A stretch of DNA of 64,000 bases, taken from assembly GCA_949316235.1 (NCBI GenBank), contig OX438754.1, positions 8,603,501 through 8,667,500 of the forward strand, written 5' to 3'. Below, piece by piece: positions 24,716 to 36,611 of this stretch. Source of the DNA: Oegoconia quadripuncta (lineage: Eukaryota; Arthropoda; Insecta; Lepidoptera; Autostichidae). The position numbers were made by a program, and so were the translations under genes. Below the pieces are notes generated by a model that ran no database searches, had not been told where the DNA came from, and saw only the letters and a program-made list of their open reading frames with translations. Each line of letters opens with the position of its first letter. The first letter of the stretch is position 1.

Positions 24716-24858
24716 GATCTTCCACACTAGCGTTTTGTTCGGCGGTTTGCTGATAGGACGTGAGCAAGGCGTACACGCGGCGGCCCGGGCGGTTTAAAAC
24801 CGTCGAGATGACGCCGCGTGCTCACAGCTATACGAAAAAACGCTAGTGTAGAAGGTCC
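24716..24858. mobile_element. Short MITE with 26-bp terminal inverted repeats
   Basis: GATCTTCCACACTAGCGTTT at the left is inverted at the right as AAACGCTAGTGTAGAAGGTC. A second inverted pair (CGTGAGC and CGCGGCGGC against GCCGCGTGCTCAC) makes nearly the whole 140 bp foldable. It is much more GC-rich than its surroundings, a general trait of such elements, and has no coding capacity. Confidence 0.8.
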
Positions 24859-25182
24859 GATCAGTTCCCATTACAGAGCAACACTGTCTGTCTGTCTACT
24901 CTGTCTACTCAGTCTGACTACTACTGCCATACTTTTTTCGCTGGAAAAATAAATTATCTAACCCTTTTTGACTAGTTTAATGTAGAGATCATGACTCGTC
25001 ACTGTCTTACTGGAGCACTCAGAACATTTCACAGGCATCTAGTTAGTACAAACAAATCTTGAACTTTAATGCAATGTAACTAAGGTTGCATTTTATGAGA
25101 TGCCACGATTACTTAGGAGTCACCTAAGTGTTAAATATCTCTGAGTGCTGCAGTTAGTGTACAAAATATGCCTAATACGAGT

Positions 25183-25261
25183 AGTAGTAGTAGTAGTAGG
25201 TGTCTATGCTATGGGCGTATCTCGTATCGTCCATCTCATATAAAAAAAAAAAAAAAAAAAG
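25183..25261. repeat. Microsatellite (TAG)n and poly-A run
   Basis: Six TAG units at about 25184..25200 and an 18-20 base A run at about 25242..25260. Confidence 0.9.
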
Positions 25262-25689
25262 TACTCGTAGTTACTTACTTGTTACTGCAAATACATTATA
25301 CTTACGTATATTGCATTTGCAGAAAAAAAATTAAGAGCTAGGAATTGTTTGTATTTTTGCTATCTGACTTATGATATAATGTGTAAGCGTCATATTCACT
25401 AATGGCCAAGATTAATTGTATGTATAGAATTGAAAAGTTAAAGTGTTCAAAACATCAAAGTTTAAAATACCAAAGAGTTGTATGAAAATTTATTAATATC
25501 GTTTTATTTTGCAGGATGTCCATCGCACATAGCGGGAAGCAATTCGTCAGTGACTTTTCCAGGCGAACATTTTTTAATACATTTTTTTTTAGTGAAACTT
25601 AAAGGAAGATGATTCGTGGTTACCAAAGGGCTATAAATTACAAATAACTATTTAAATACAAAAAAAACTAAATTTTATATAAACTTGTA

Positions 25690-25800
25690 TAAACAACCAC
25701 GACTGGGAAATAAATGTTCATATTCATCACACAATATTCGAACCCGCAACCGTTGCTTTCGCAGACAGGGTAGCTATCCACTACACCAAACGGTCGTCAA
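25690..25800 (-). mobile_element. SINE family B copy, 5' part
   Basis: GGGAAATAAATGTTCATATT, ATTCGAACCCGCAACCG (reverse of box B) and CTATCCACTACACCAAACGG (reverse of box A). The 3' part is lost or too diverged to see. Confidence 0.82.
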
Positions 25801-26095
25801 TATAATACTACTGATAGTCGTCTTTGGCCTAAAATTAACATGTAGGTACATATAGGTAATTAGTAATACAAGGATATATTTAACCCCCACCGAAAAACGA
25901 CGGGTGTTATGTGTGTAAAGGCGTTATGTATGTGTCCAGTCCTTATCCGGATGTATTATCAGTAAAGCGTGGTCTTAAATCGTTTTTTTTTATGAAAGCC
26001 CTAAACGAGGGTACCGGTTCTTAGCCATGTTTGACGAAAATCAATTACACTATCTTTTGGTCTAGGTCTACCTGGCTGATATAGTCATTTGTTCA

Positions 26096-26430
26096 AACCG
26101 CCTCCGTGGCTCAATGTAAACAAAATGGGGTTTACGAATGTGAGGTCCCGGGTTCAATCCCCAGCGGGGTACATGTTTAAGTACTCGGTTTGGTTGGTGG
26201 TAGGGCATTTTAAATATCCGCCTGGCTAGCAACCACCATTTTATCTAAATCTGTCGCCAAACAGCAATGTTAATAGCATTGTTGTGTTCCGGTTGTCAGA
26301 GACAAGATAGCCAGTTCCCCAAATATTTGGGTTTCCGGGTCAGTACGCTTCCACCTTCGGCCTCATCTTCACTTAACATCAGGTTTCATTGAGGTCAAGT
26401 TCCAACCCGTTGTGCATAAAAGAAAAAAAA
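26096..26430 (+). mobile_element. SINE family A copy, full length
   Basis: Head AACCGCCTCCGTGGCTCAAT, GGGGTTTACGAATGTGAGG, box B CCCGGGTTCAATCCCCAGCG, body CCGCCTGGCTAGCAACCACC, and tail CCCGTTGTGCATAAAAGAAA. One of the best-preserved copies; it can stand as the family A reference. Confidence 0.93.
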
Positions 26431-27115
26431 CTTATTTCAAAATTTTCAGTTTATAGTTATAATGATTACTGTTGGCAACATGTTTGTTTAAGCCATATCA
26501 TCCACAGTTTTACAATGATAGGTAGTCTAGACAAGACTACCATTTTAGAGAATTTTGGTATTGCTTTAATAGTTACTACCATTAATTATATGAAAAAGCC
26601 CTATATGTATAACAATGAAGCAAACTGTACCTAACAATTATATATTAAGTATATTTGCAGACCCTACAATAGATTACGCTATAATACACTATAGGTAAAT
26701 ACAACAACAGCAGGTAGAGGAATCTGTTAATCAAAGCCAGCGTAATCAATTACGGCCAGCGCAATCAAAATGTCCGACATTCCTGTTACGGGTAGGGCAG
26801 GGGGCATCTTCAAAGGATTCAGTGTCTGCCTCGCATCATCCTGTATCAGTTCGCGTCAAATGATAATGATAATTTATTAATGAAATCAAATTTGTAATTA
26901 ATCATATTGATTTATAATTTTATCGGCCCACACACATAGTGGTCCCAATAGAGTCGCTCTACTGCTCTTGTGAAGTAAAATTATATTTATAAGTTACAGC
27001 TAATGTAAAAAAATTATTACCAGAAATGATGGATCAGTACCATTTACGATACTTAAAAAAAGGTAATACAGCTTTTGGGGTATTGATTTTCGAATTTCTC
27101 TTGTATTACACTCTA
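26431..27115. other. AT-rich DNA, nothing recognised
   Basis: A plus frame at 26389..26634 overlaps the SINE tail and is not credible as a gene. Confidence 0.5.
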
Positions 27116-27117
27116 AT

Positions 27118-27349
27118 AACGTCCATTGTGGGTTGGGGACTTCACATGCCTTAGAATTTTTATTTCTCAAGCATGCGGGTTTCCTCACGATGTTTCCCTT
27201 CACCGTTTATGAGTAGTCGGATAAAAGCACAAAAGTAATTAAATAAGTAATTGGGCCAGCGTGGTGGACTATGGCGCACACTCCCTCATTATACGAGGGA
27301 AGGCCTATATCCCTGCAGTGTGATGTTTACGGGCTGAGATGATGAACGT
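27118..27349. mobile_element. SINE family C copy with an internal inversion
   Basis: 27120..27245 matches the middle of family C in reverse: TGGGGACTTCACATGCCT, TTTCCTCACGATGTTTCC, CACCGTTTATGAGTAGTCGG. 27246..27349 then matches the family C 3' end in forward orientation: TTGGGCCAGCGTGGTGGACT, GAAGGCCTATATCCCTGCAG, GGGCTGAGATGATGAA. The junction lies near 27245. The tRNA-like head is missing. Either a microinversion inside one copy, or twin-priming-like integration. Confidence 0.8.
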
Positions 27350-28999
27350 CCATTGACTTGTTTAACTTTGCAGAGATGAACATTTGAACTAAACGACCTT
27401 AATTAATTATCACAAAAAAGCAACAGTTATAGCAGTCTGTCAAAGTCTATGCCATTGGTTAATCTGTTACGAGCTTTTGGTCGGAAGATACCTACTTTCA
27501 GGAATTACTTGTAGGTTACATTAGCACCTACAAGCCAGTCGACACGAGTTAAAGGGTGCACTCTATACAGATAGACATACCGTTTTTGAGACATACCTGA
27601 AAAGAGAAACTTTTCTTTTCAGGTAGGTCTTCCTTTATTGTATGGTTTTGTGAAATGTATATTTTCCTTTGGTACAATTAAGCGTATTTGTATTGTATGT
27701 CTTGAAAACATTTATTACTTGTTCCCTGACGATAAGAGGCATTTGCCTTACGATACTTATTAAGTGGGGCTAAAGTTGTTAAAGTGACATTTTACACAGT
27801 TTGTCATACCAGTCACAGACAGTCCTCTGCTGATCATAGTCTTCCCTTTCTTTCTTTCTGGAGCGACCAGTTACCTACAAGCAGCCTGCATCCATCCACT
27901 ATTCCTGACCTTCATTAGATCGGTTGTGGGCTGAACACGACACTCGTTTCTCGTAAAATATTACGTATTTCATTGGGAACAGTGGCTATGCCGGGTTTTT
28001 GGGGGTATTTAGGTTGCAGTTTTTGTATACTGCCTGCAATTAGTATTTAAGTGCAAGTAGTATTAGGCTGATTGCTGAAAGGGATGCTAGTAAGTGAAAA
28101 TGATGATATTTGGGTTAAGCGAAATAGCAGAATAAAAATTTTATTTTTTACATATTCAAAGATCCCAGACGATCTAAATTATAGGTTACTTTATATACCA
28201 GTCAATAAATAAATATAATTTCTTTATTTTTTCATCCCAAATAAAAGAAACAGATATTTACTTGGTTTACCCATTGAAGGTGTGTGAGACTAATTCCTGA
28301 GCTAGGTATAAAAATACCTGTGTGTAGAGGAGGCTTGCCCCAACACACACGACACTCCTTTTTTTTCAGGCGTTGAATCCGATAGTTCAACATAGATTTC
28401 CACAGTGATCGGTTGGAAGCGGCTGCAGTCAACGACTTCCTTTTGACCTTTTATTTAATGTACCTAGGTATATAAAATAAAAAAATTAATTGACAATTAT
28501 AAGTTCTCAAATTTTATTTATAATTAAAATGATTATCAATGTGATAAATAAATCAGTTTTGCACTATCTATAATAACATTTCCTAACTGTTGCATGTCAG
28601 TGTACCACCATAAATATGTAAACAGATAGCTAATTGCTGGTAATTACATGATGCCTAAGTGTTAATATTCATTACAGGTGTTAAAATTCAATTACTCCAC
28701 TGTAATTGAATATACTTGTTTAATATTTAATAGCATGCGGTTCGTTCAAGTAATTATGGTTAGCATAAATATTGTAGCTAAATATACGACTGTTGAGAAA
28801 GTTGCAAGGGTAATACGATAATAGTATCAAATAGCTAACTTTATTCATTGGTAATAAAGTCGATATTGACTTGTGTGGTTTGTTCAGGATATCTATCTAC
28901 CTACGGATATTCTTACCTAATTTCTAATTAATAAAGATTTATTTAGTAAAGAGTTTATTATTTAGAAAAAAATAAAACCACACAAACGTAATAAATATC
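27350..28999. other. AT-rich DNA without recognised genes
   Basis: A minus frame at 28232..28432 and others are short and unrecognised. CTTTTCAGGTAGG at about 27616..27628 joins acceptor-like and donor-like words but has no exon-like context. Confidence 0.5.
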
Positions 29000-29048
29000 T
29001 TTTTTTTTAAGCACAACGGGTTGGTACATGACCTCAATCACACCTATT
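29000..29048 (-). mobile_element. SINE family A tail fragment
   Basis: TTTTTTTTAAGCACAACGGG and ACATGACCTCAATCACACCT match only the last 50 bp of the family, read in reverse. A very short 5'-truncated insertion. Confidence 0.7.
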
Positions 29049-29529
29049 AGTATATCAACGATTGCTATAGAAAATCCACCAACATTTCTATTAAATGTGG
29101 TAACCCTAATGCGATGGTCGAGAATCCCATGCGCACCCATTGTAGTTCTCACGCGGTCCGCCATACATGGCGGCGCTGCGGTGGCGGCATTATCACCATT
29201 TAATTAACATTGCTATCATGCTTGCTAATTGTTATATCGCGCAGAGGTGATTTATTGCGAGATACTAACGCAGACACCTTTATAATTGCCACTATGAACA
29301 ATGCATGGTGGTCGAGTTTGGGAGAAATGCGACTATTTGTGCAGTAAATCTTAACAGGCATCGACTAAAGTAATGTTTGCTTACAAAGGAAATAATTCAA
29401 ATACTATAATCTCATATTTATTCATATAGCTTCTCGAATTTTCAATAAACCAAAAATGAAAATGCACTTATTAGAAAATGAATAATCAATTTTAACGCCA
29501 TCTATCAGATTAAGATTGAATGAGTAAGA

Positions 29530-29538
29530 GCGCCATCT
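29530..29538 (+). promoter_or_regulatory. CTCF-core-like word GCGCCATCT, with a near-match nearby
   Basis: Exact core word; a near-match, ACGCCATCT, lies 35 bp upstream at 29495. The pair sits in unannotated DNA outside any repeat I recognise, which makes it a better candidate than the copies inside SINEs. Confidence 0.3.
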
Positions 29539-30059
29539 CTGCTAATTAAAAGGAACTATCAACAAACCAAGTTACCTTCTCTACCTTGAATCTCGTACAC
29601 ATGAAATGACTCTACCAAATTCGCTCTGTTTTTTATTTTGTTCTGTAGATGCATCTTACCATTATGAGGATAGAGTTCATTTCCTTTGGTTTTGTCCCGT
29701 ATGATGTAGGATACGCAATGTATTCGTTTATATTTCATTAAAGTTCTTGTTTTTTTTGACGTTTGTTTTCATTTACTACATGCGACAAGAAGGTAAGTAA
29801 CAAAAACACGCTTGCGATTAGTTGCGATAAACGTACAGAAAGAGTTGTGAAAAACTAAATTGGAGTTGGTATTTTATAGTAGCCATACCTAATGGAATCG
29901 TGCGATCGACTCTACTACATCAATATTTTATAAGACTTCATTCATTACTGTTCTTAATCATAAACATAAGTTAGGTTAAAATACCTCAAACGGATGGACA
30001 ATGTTGTCACCGGCATTATCTCTCTTTTTCTAATTAAACATACCCTCCAAAAATCCACG

Positions 30060-30240
30060 GGTTTGTAACAGAAATGTAAGCGGAAGTCCGACATGGCGGG
30101 CGAGTTAATTTACGCGCGGCGGGCGGACGGTATCTGGTGCTTCCGGTCCGCGGCCGGCAGCGATGGAACTCATTCATCAAACTTCGGTCGCTCGCTACAC
30201 GCTGCTTCCAATAAACTCGCTTTTTGAAGATTGAAGTTAG
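30060..30240. promoter_or_regulatory. GC-rich promoter-like island, copy 1 of a duplicated segment
   Basis: CpG-dense block (ACGCGCGGCGGGCGGACGG, then CGGTCCGCGGCCGGCAGCG) in AT-rich surroundings, followed by GGAACTCATTCATCAAACTT, with an initiator-like TCATTC. A diverged copy lies at 32.85 kb. Candidates: an Antp or antisense promoter, or a leader exon. No coding frame or convincing splice pair is seen. Confidence 0.35.
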
Positions 30241-30810
30241 TTTTATTTGCGTAGATATCCGTTATCTACGACTGCTCGAATGAAATGTGTATGCGCAGTG
30301 TTATGTTTTAGATGAAGATTAAAATAATAGAAAGTTCATGTAGGTGTCTGAATGTTCTATAATTAGGCTAGTGGAAATTATAAGAGTTATAATTAAATTT
30401 TTTTCTTTTCTTCTTGTAAGAATATTTTTACAGGCAACAACAGGCAAAAATCACATATGAATTGTCTGCAATTCATTTCGCCTCTATCTGTAATACATGG
30501 TGTGTGTAATTATGATAATCCATAATATAAATTTGGTAATTTAACCTGAATTAAATTATAGGTAGTTTCGACCCTTTAAAAGTACCTATCTTGGTTTAAG
30601 TTATACTTAGCGAGCGGACGGTTTCCTTTCTTATTCTTAACTATTTGAACGTCAGATTAAATGATAATGAGATGAGTTATTATTACTGTCATAGTGAAAA
30701 TTGAAGACAATTTGATCCTTTATGTGATTATGGGTCCTAAACACGTAGCGACATTCAACAAGCGTATATTGCGCACACGCTAAATATTACTTCTTGCACC
30801 TCACTCATTC

Positions 30811-31152
30811 ATAGGGTTCGTAGTCAACAAGGAACCCTTATAGTTTCGCCATGTCGGTCTGTCTGTCCGAGGCTTAGTTCAGAGGCTCTTAGTACCAAAT
30901 AGCATGAGTATACATATTAATCACGCCGACAAAGTGGTAATATAAAATCTTGAAAATTTTTTTTTAGATTTAGATAAAATGTAAAGTGTGAACGAATTTT
31001 CTTTTATTTTTGTACCCCATCATGTGGGGTGTCGTTGGATAGGTTGGTTAAAAATATTGGAGGTTATTTTGAACAGTTTTCGATTTAGGGACCAGCTGGA
31101 AGCGGACTGCTTCCATAGTGGGCGTGCTACGCTGCGCTTGCCGGTGTCTTAA
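30811..31152 (+). repeat. Lepidopteran interspersed repeat (retroelement 3' region type)
   Basis: GGGTTCGTAGTCAACAAGGA and CCTTATAGTTTCGCCATGTC, then CTGTCTGTCCGAGG, GTACCCCATCATGTGGGGTG and CTACGCTGCGCTTGCCGG. These phrases belong to a repeat type I associate with many lepidopteran genomes. Exact class not assigned; it is one copy here. Confidence 0.55.
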
Positions 31153-31369
31153 GTCTACTTTTCATAAATGTATATAAGCATAAATTGGAGTAGATGAATA
31201 GATTTTCCGTACAAGCTAAATCAGGCGTATTTCTCGTTATGATATCTATCAAAGTTAATCAAATGTTTATGCGCCTTGGGGTAGACTGGGGTCAATAGTA
31301 ACAGAGGACAATTGTAATATTGGCAATAATTTCACTACTAAGCCACCTAAGCATGTGTGCTTGAAGTAG

Positions 31370-31469
31370 AATACGCGGCTGACATGTCTCGATCCGTTCA
31401 GAAGTCAGCGGCCCACGAACTGCGAAACCAACGTGTGTGGCAACGGGATTTTCTTTAGGCGACACCAAG
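31370..31469 (+). promoter_or_regulatory. Candidate plus-strand exon end with a strong donor
   Basis: A moderately GC-rich stretch (GTCAGCGGCCCACGAACTGC) ends GACACCAAG/GTAAGTAT at 31469, a very good plus-strand donor. If real it would belong to a transcript antisense to Antp. No coding frame; low support. Confidence 0.2.
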
Positions 31470-32844
31470 GTAAGTATCTTCGTTCTAATTATTTGGTTGG
31501 TACTGACGCAAAATATGTTATTCAGTTAATATTTTTTATATAATCGTTTTTTTTAGCTATCGTACTTTGCATAACCAAGAACACGTATGTTAGTATATAG
31601 TTCATTTTGAGATATTTCAACTTTTCCATACATGTACCGCTAAGGAAAATTGTATCAAGGTCGGCGGCGTAAATTGTACTGTGACAATTGTACCCGTGCC
31701 ACAATTTGTCCACGTACTTTTTTAAAATAATTGTTAATTATTTTCGGGGATTTTCAGAAGAGACATACTTGATATAATATGGGCTGTAGAGTGTAGGTAG
31801 AAACTGTTCAGAAGAATGTTTTTGTCTTGTTTATATAGAACTTTACAGGACCAGTCGACCGAATGAGATCTGGCTACATTGCACTTAATGTGAAATGCGC
31901 ATGAGGAGGCAAATTGAAATTATAATTGTCATAATTGCGAAAGTGAATAATTTTATCTTTATTAATAGATTTTGCAGAGATAATATTTATCTCAATCTTA
32001 ATTATATTAATTAGTTTGTCTATGCCGAAGAACATAGCACTTGGGGTAAATGACCTAGAAATGATCACTTGGGCAGAAATATTTTATTTTGATTTGAATT
32101 AAAGCTGGAAAAGCTGTTATATTTAGTTCGAAACATTGTGCTCACTTCAAATATTTATTTAAGAAATTCTTGTTTCTGTGATTAAAGACTGAGTCATCAT
32201 TGACAAGACTACAATTATAAGACAGTTTCATTGTCGATACTCAATGCAATCGTAATTTATTTCCTAGAAAACTTTTGTTACAATAGACCACAGTATGGGC
32301 ACAGAATTAATATAGTACTAGTATGGGATCAATAAATTGTTACACTCATCTTCGTTCAGGTCAAATTTAATTTTGACCTATTTTTAATACAAAAGGTAAA
32401 CTGTGGATAGGTAATATTACAGACACAGAACTTATGTTTCTAAATTCATTGACTTGTTTTATAAAAAACAAAAGGATTTTGCACCAGTGTCCGTCGATCA
32501 AAAAATGTTACTTTGGCCCCCAGTCTCCCCTATTATCCTTTCAAACTAAGGAAAAACATTAAAAAAATTGCTTTGAGCAAACCAATATATTAGGTACCTT
32601 TTTTCTCAATTTGAAAAGAACGTAGGTCGAATAAGGATTTTGATAAACCTAATCGTTACCACATAATAAATACAGCTGAATTTAGCTAATTTAATGAGGC
32701 TAGTATTTAACTGGAAATCAAAAAATCTTCTTTTTAATATAAAGAAAATCCCAATCCTAATCAAACTTTTGTAATAAAAATAAAAACTAGGCCTTGGTAT
32801 TGTATACTTGATTGTCCTCTTGTTGTTACGACAGCGGGAGAATC

Positions 32845-32965
32845 GAGATGGACGGTAGGTAGGTATATTATTATGATTAAGAGTGCATCCGGTCCACGCC
32901 CGGCGGCAAAGGAACTCACTCATCAGACTTCGGGGGCTACACTTTAATAAATCTCGCTTTTTTAA
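32845..32965. repeat. Diverged copy 2 of the 30.1-kb GC-rich segment
   Basis: GTGCATCCGGTCCACGCCCG, GGAACTCACTCATCAGACTT and AATAAATCTCGCTTTTTT follow the order of the 30.13-30.24 kb segment with scattered substitutions and small gaps. Direct orientation, about 2.7 kb apart. A 138-codon minus frame (32606..33022) covers it but does not look like a protein. Confidence 0.65.
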
Positions 32966-33027
32966 GAGAAAATTACTCTGACCAAAATCCTGCAAAATGT
33001 ACCTATCTACGAATATTGACATGCTAT

Positions 33028-33097
33028 ATATGGGATAATAATATTTGTCCTGCTCATTTGCATGGACGAAATATACAACTATCCCACTCCCACACCT
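33028..33097 (-). repeat. Interspersed repeat G, minus copy
   Basis: Read on minus: GAGTGGGATAGTTGTATATT, TCGTCCATGC and AGCAGGACAAATATTA. Matches 41.95-42.02 kb in opposite orientation. Confidence 0.7.
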
Positions 33098-33170
33098 ACG
33101 TCGCGCGCAACAAACGATGTTAAGTTACGGGGGCAGATGTATCTTAGATTCATAAACAAGAAGCATTACC

Positions 33171-33360
33171 TAACGGGTAAATGCTTGATCTCAATCATAA
33201 TTGATGTTAAGTGAACCGAAAATGTAAGCGAGCTCAACCGGAGCTCTTAACTTACTCGTATTTTGTAAACTGACTATCTTACCTCAAACAGTTGGAACAC
33301 AGCAATGCTCTCAACATTCTCCTTGGCGGCAGACTTAGATAACATGGTAGTGCTAGCTAT
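33171..33360 (-). mobile_element. SINE family A copy, degraded
   Basis: TAACGGGTAAATGCTTGATC, GGAACACAGCAATGCTCTCA and CTTGGCGGCAGACTTAGATA identify it. Tail and head are both missing or diverged. Confidence 0.72.
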
Positions 33361-33579
33361 GATGAGCGGTCGACTGTACCAGCAAATATACATCAATAGC
33401 CTTTAAGAGTCCACTACTGGACACAAGCCTCTCTATACGCTCTTTATACGATATGCGTAGCTTTTCATGGAAAGGATTTGTCCTAATCGCCATGCGGGGA
33501 AAGCTGGTGGGCGATTGCCGATTTTTTTGCAGCTCACCAATGACGCTACGGCCCATCACTATAGTCTTTAATGATGCTC

Positions 33580-33640
33580 ATGATAGTTTAGTCGACTTTT
33601 AAGACATTCATGGGAAGACTGTTTAGTCCTACACTAATAT
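33580..33640 (+). repeat. Interspersed repeat F fragment
   Basis: TTTAGTCGACTTTTAAGACATTCATGGGAAGA resembles TTTAGTCGCCATTTATGACG and CCATGGGAAGAG near 42.17 kb and the ends of the 41.5 and 60.2 kb copies. Confidence 0.5.
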
Positions 33641-35765
33641 ATAATATTCTAATAAGACCATAATAAGAGCCACAAAGCCAAATAATGTTTAAAAGTCCAT
33701 AAATTTTGAAGAAAATCTTCCCGTAGGTCAATACCTTCACGCACTATTAATTTAGACGCTGTCACAGCCTGAAAAGGGTTAAGCTTTGCGATTATGGAAT
33801 TTGAATTTTGTCATAATTATTAATATTTAGGATATTATCCAATCCTATTTACAGTTTAAACACGTAATAAATAGAGGGTAAATAATTATATACTTAGATA
33901 TAAATGTAATTAATTATATAGGTATTATTCAAGACTTTTCATGCTGTTGGTTAAAATATTTAAATTGTTACTATTAAGTATTGTAAACCCAACACTTTTA
34001 CGGAAATATTTCGCTTTGAGATATCGCTGTTAGCAATATGGCTTTATATGTTTTAATTCTCCAATAAAAAGATTAATAATTATGGAAACCAATTTGTTCG
34101 TAACAAGTCTTGATTTGCTAATATCGATATTAACAAATACTTCTTTCATTAAACACACGCCACAACTCAAGATATACAAATAATACAAAACTAGAAAATT
34201 TTAAGAAAATCGATCAACCCAATGACTCCAAAAACGGAAATGTATTCATGGTAGAAAACTTTTTGCCATTTGATTCGTAAAAGTAGGTGTACTTATTTCA
34301 TTCATTCGCAATTCAAAAATCTTCATCTCAGCAAGTACCAAAGTCGATTGAAAGTATTATTCCTTTCAAACAATTAAAATAATATTGTTCGGAGTTTGAT
34401 ACAAGGTTCTTTGAATTAGGTAGGTTCCTTACCGCAGTCGCATAGTTTTGAACTTTAAATCATAGAGCGTAAACAGTTACAGACACCTGGTTAAACATTT
34501 ACTACTCTGAGCCGATCCTAAGGACAAGAAATTATCATGAAATATAAAATTAACTATGTAAAGTCAGGGCTTGATTTACTTTACCAAAAAACTAAAAATT
34601 CTCATATACATTCATTAAAACTACTACCTCCATCAAAAACTGTCTTCAACTCCATCTGCTAAACTTTCAACGAACTAAATATAAAACTGGTTGTTAACAA
34701 CTTTAAAAACTCGCGAGTAGTGACCTCTGTCGATGAGTAGCCGAACTAAGTTACTTTACGCAGGGACTGAACTTGATGATAGATGGCATCATTATTAAGT
34801 ATTTGTAGAATATTATTGTAAAGTGAAATTAATAAATAATATTGTCTTTATATTGAAATGACAAACATGATTTCTGTGATTTTTCTACTATAGTCTCAAT
34901 AGGCGTGTACGTTAAGTTTTTATTAAGTAAAGTCAAGTTAGATCTGTGTCCATTAATCCAATTCGTTCATTTTCCAATAAGAATGTTTCCTTTGTAAAGA
35001 AACAGATGTGCTGATTATGTCTGACCTTCAATTATTATATAATGTAATCTATTAAACTACCTTACTCGGATCACGATTATTCGTATATGAGGAAATTGGA
35101 TGAAATTCTTAGAGGAAATTAGTTTCTAATTGAAACATACTAATAAGTTATATTTAAGTACATGCGTAAAACACATAATTGTATATTTATGTAAATATTT
35201 AATCTTTCTGTATTTGTATTTCACTACTTTAGTTTGATCTTTTATATGTAAGATTTGTTATGTCTGTAAACATAGATGCAATAAAATGCTTATGTATCTA
35301 TCTAAGTTTTAGATATTTTTTTATATTCAAGATTTGTACTTTATATATTTTAATTACCATCACTCGTGTCAGTGTTTTGGCTTCACGCCACAATCTTGAA
35401 ATATTATCCCATGAAGCCGTTTTTCTATAAATAGTCCTTTTTAGAGCTATACCTATAGTAGCTAAACATGCCTATTTTTTAAAAATTTTAATTATTGATC
35501 ATCCATCACTTATGGACAGTTTCTTTAATTATTTTTTAATTTTGATACATTATTACATCGGAGCATTCTAAAATGCAAACTTTATCTAATGATTCGACAA
35601 ACTCATGGACAAATGAGATGCCTGTGACTACATCACTAACTACATCCTGTTTTTTTTCAAATTGTGGCTGATAGATCTATAACAAATTAATACAAGGAAG
35701 ATACAATAATATTATTATGGAACAAAGATTTTTAGACAAAAATTTATTCATTTAAGTATGTACTT
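33641..35765. other. AT-rich DNA without recognised genes
   Basis: About 2.1 kb with no open frame over 60 codons and no repeat that I recognise. Confidence 0.5.
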
Positions 35766-35766
35766 T

Positions 35767-35875
35767 TTTTTTTTTTTTTTTTTTTTTATACGAGAGGGCG
35801 GCAAACGAGCATGCGCGTCACCTGATGGAAAGCAATCACCGCCGCCCATGGACACCCGCAACACCAACAACGTTT
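35767..35875 (-). mobile_element. LINE-like 3' end, minus copy
   Basis: T run of about 20 (the reverse of an A tail), then CGAGAGGGCGGCAAACGAGC, CACCTGATGGAAAGCAATCA and CCGCCCATGGACACC. The same end is at 37.02 kb in plus orientation. It is a retroelement 3' terminus common in Lepidoptera; clade not assigned. Confidence 0.7.
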
Positions 35876-36029
35876 GTACAACAAGTTGACGAAGCACGTA
35901 TAATTATTAAGTAAGTATATGAGTAGGTATCTTGTTTTTGTCCTAACTTCACGCATCAAGTCATTAGCCAACCAACGAAATCTCATCGCTATTACATTAC
36001 ACCTAGAATTATTCCGAAATTTGACAGCA

Positions 36030-36260
36030 ACTCGAAAAGGACCGCGGCGAGGATGAGCCATGGGCGCGTCTGTCGAGATTTTTTGTGCGATTTTTTTCAA
36101 CGATATTATTATGAGAAAAATGCGGAGTCAGTAGAGCGAAACGTAGGGTGGGGGCATGACGAGGGTTCCCCGGTTTGATTGAAGCGGGAGGTGGGGGGCG
36201 GGGCGGTGACGTCACGCTCTCATAATAGGCCGTGCAGTGATGGCCGCCGTTTATCAAGAC
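36030..36260. promoter_or_regulatory. GC-rich island with GC box and CRE palindrome
   Basis: GGGGGGCGGGGCGG followed directly by GTGACGTCAC (36206..36215, a perfect CRE/ATF-type palindrome). It lies in a CpG-rich 230-bp block between the two LINE ends at 35.8 and 37.0 kb. It looks like a promoter or enhancer core; strand and target are unknown. Minus frames across it (to 36257) are not recognisable proteins. Confidence 0.4.
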
Positions 36261-36611
36261 GGGTGTTAGTTCTTCCTATGCACTTGGATTATGATGTAAT
36301 ATTTGGACTGGTTTTGGAATTCCTTTCCTAAGCTCATACATTTGTGCTTGCAATTCAGAAAAAATCTATGATTCCTATTCTAATCATCCTATATATAAGG
36401 AAAATAATGTTAAAGGCAGTTAAGTAAGTCGTTTTTAGAAGTAGAATTTAAAGTGGAAAAATTTTGGAAGTCTAATTTAAATTTAAAATCAATTGGAAAT
36501 ATTTTGTTTTGTGTTTGATATATATTATCATATTGTACTAAATTCTAAAGTCATAAAAATTATTAACCCATTTCACAATTGATAAAAAAGACTCCACTTA
36601 TTAACATTTTC

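Noticed and set aside
27600..27630. Inverted AAAAGAGAAACTTTTCTTTTC with CAG/GTAGG
   Set aside because: Simple-sequence inverted repeat in AT-rich DNA; no exon-like neighbour.
32606..33022. 138-codon minus frame
   Set aside because: It runs across a duplicated GC-rich segment and repeat DNA, is rich in Phe/Ile/Arg without domain pattern, and resembles no protein.
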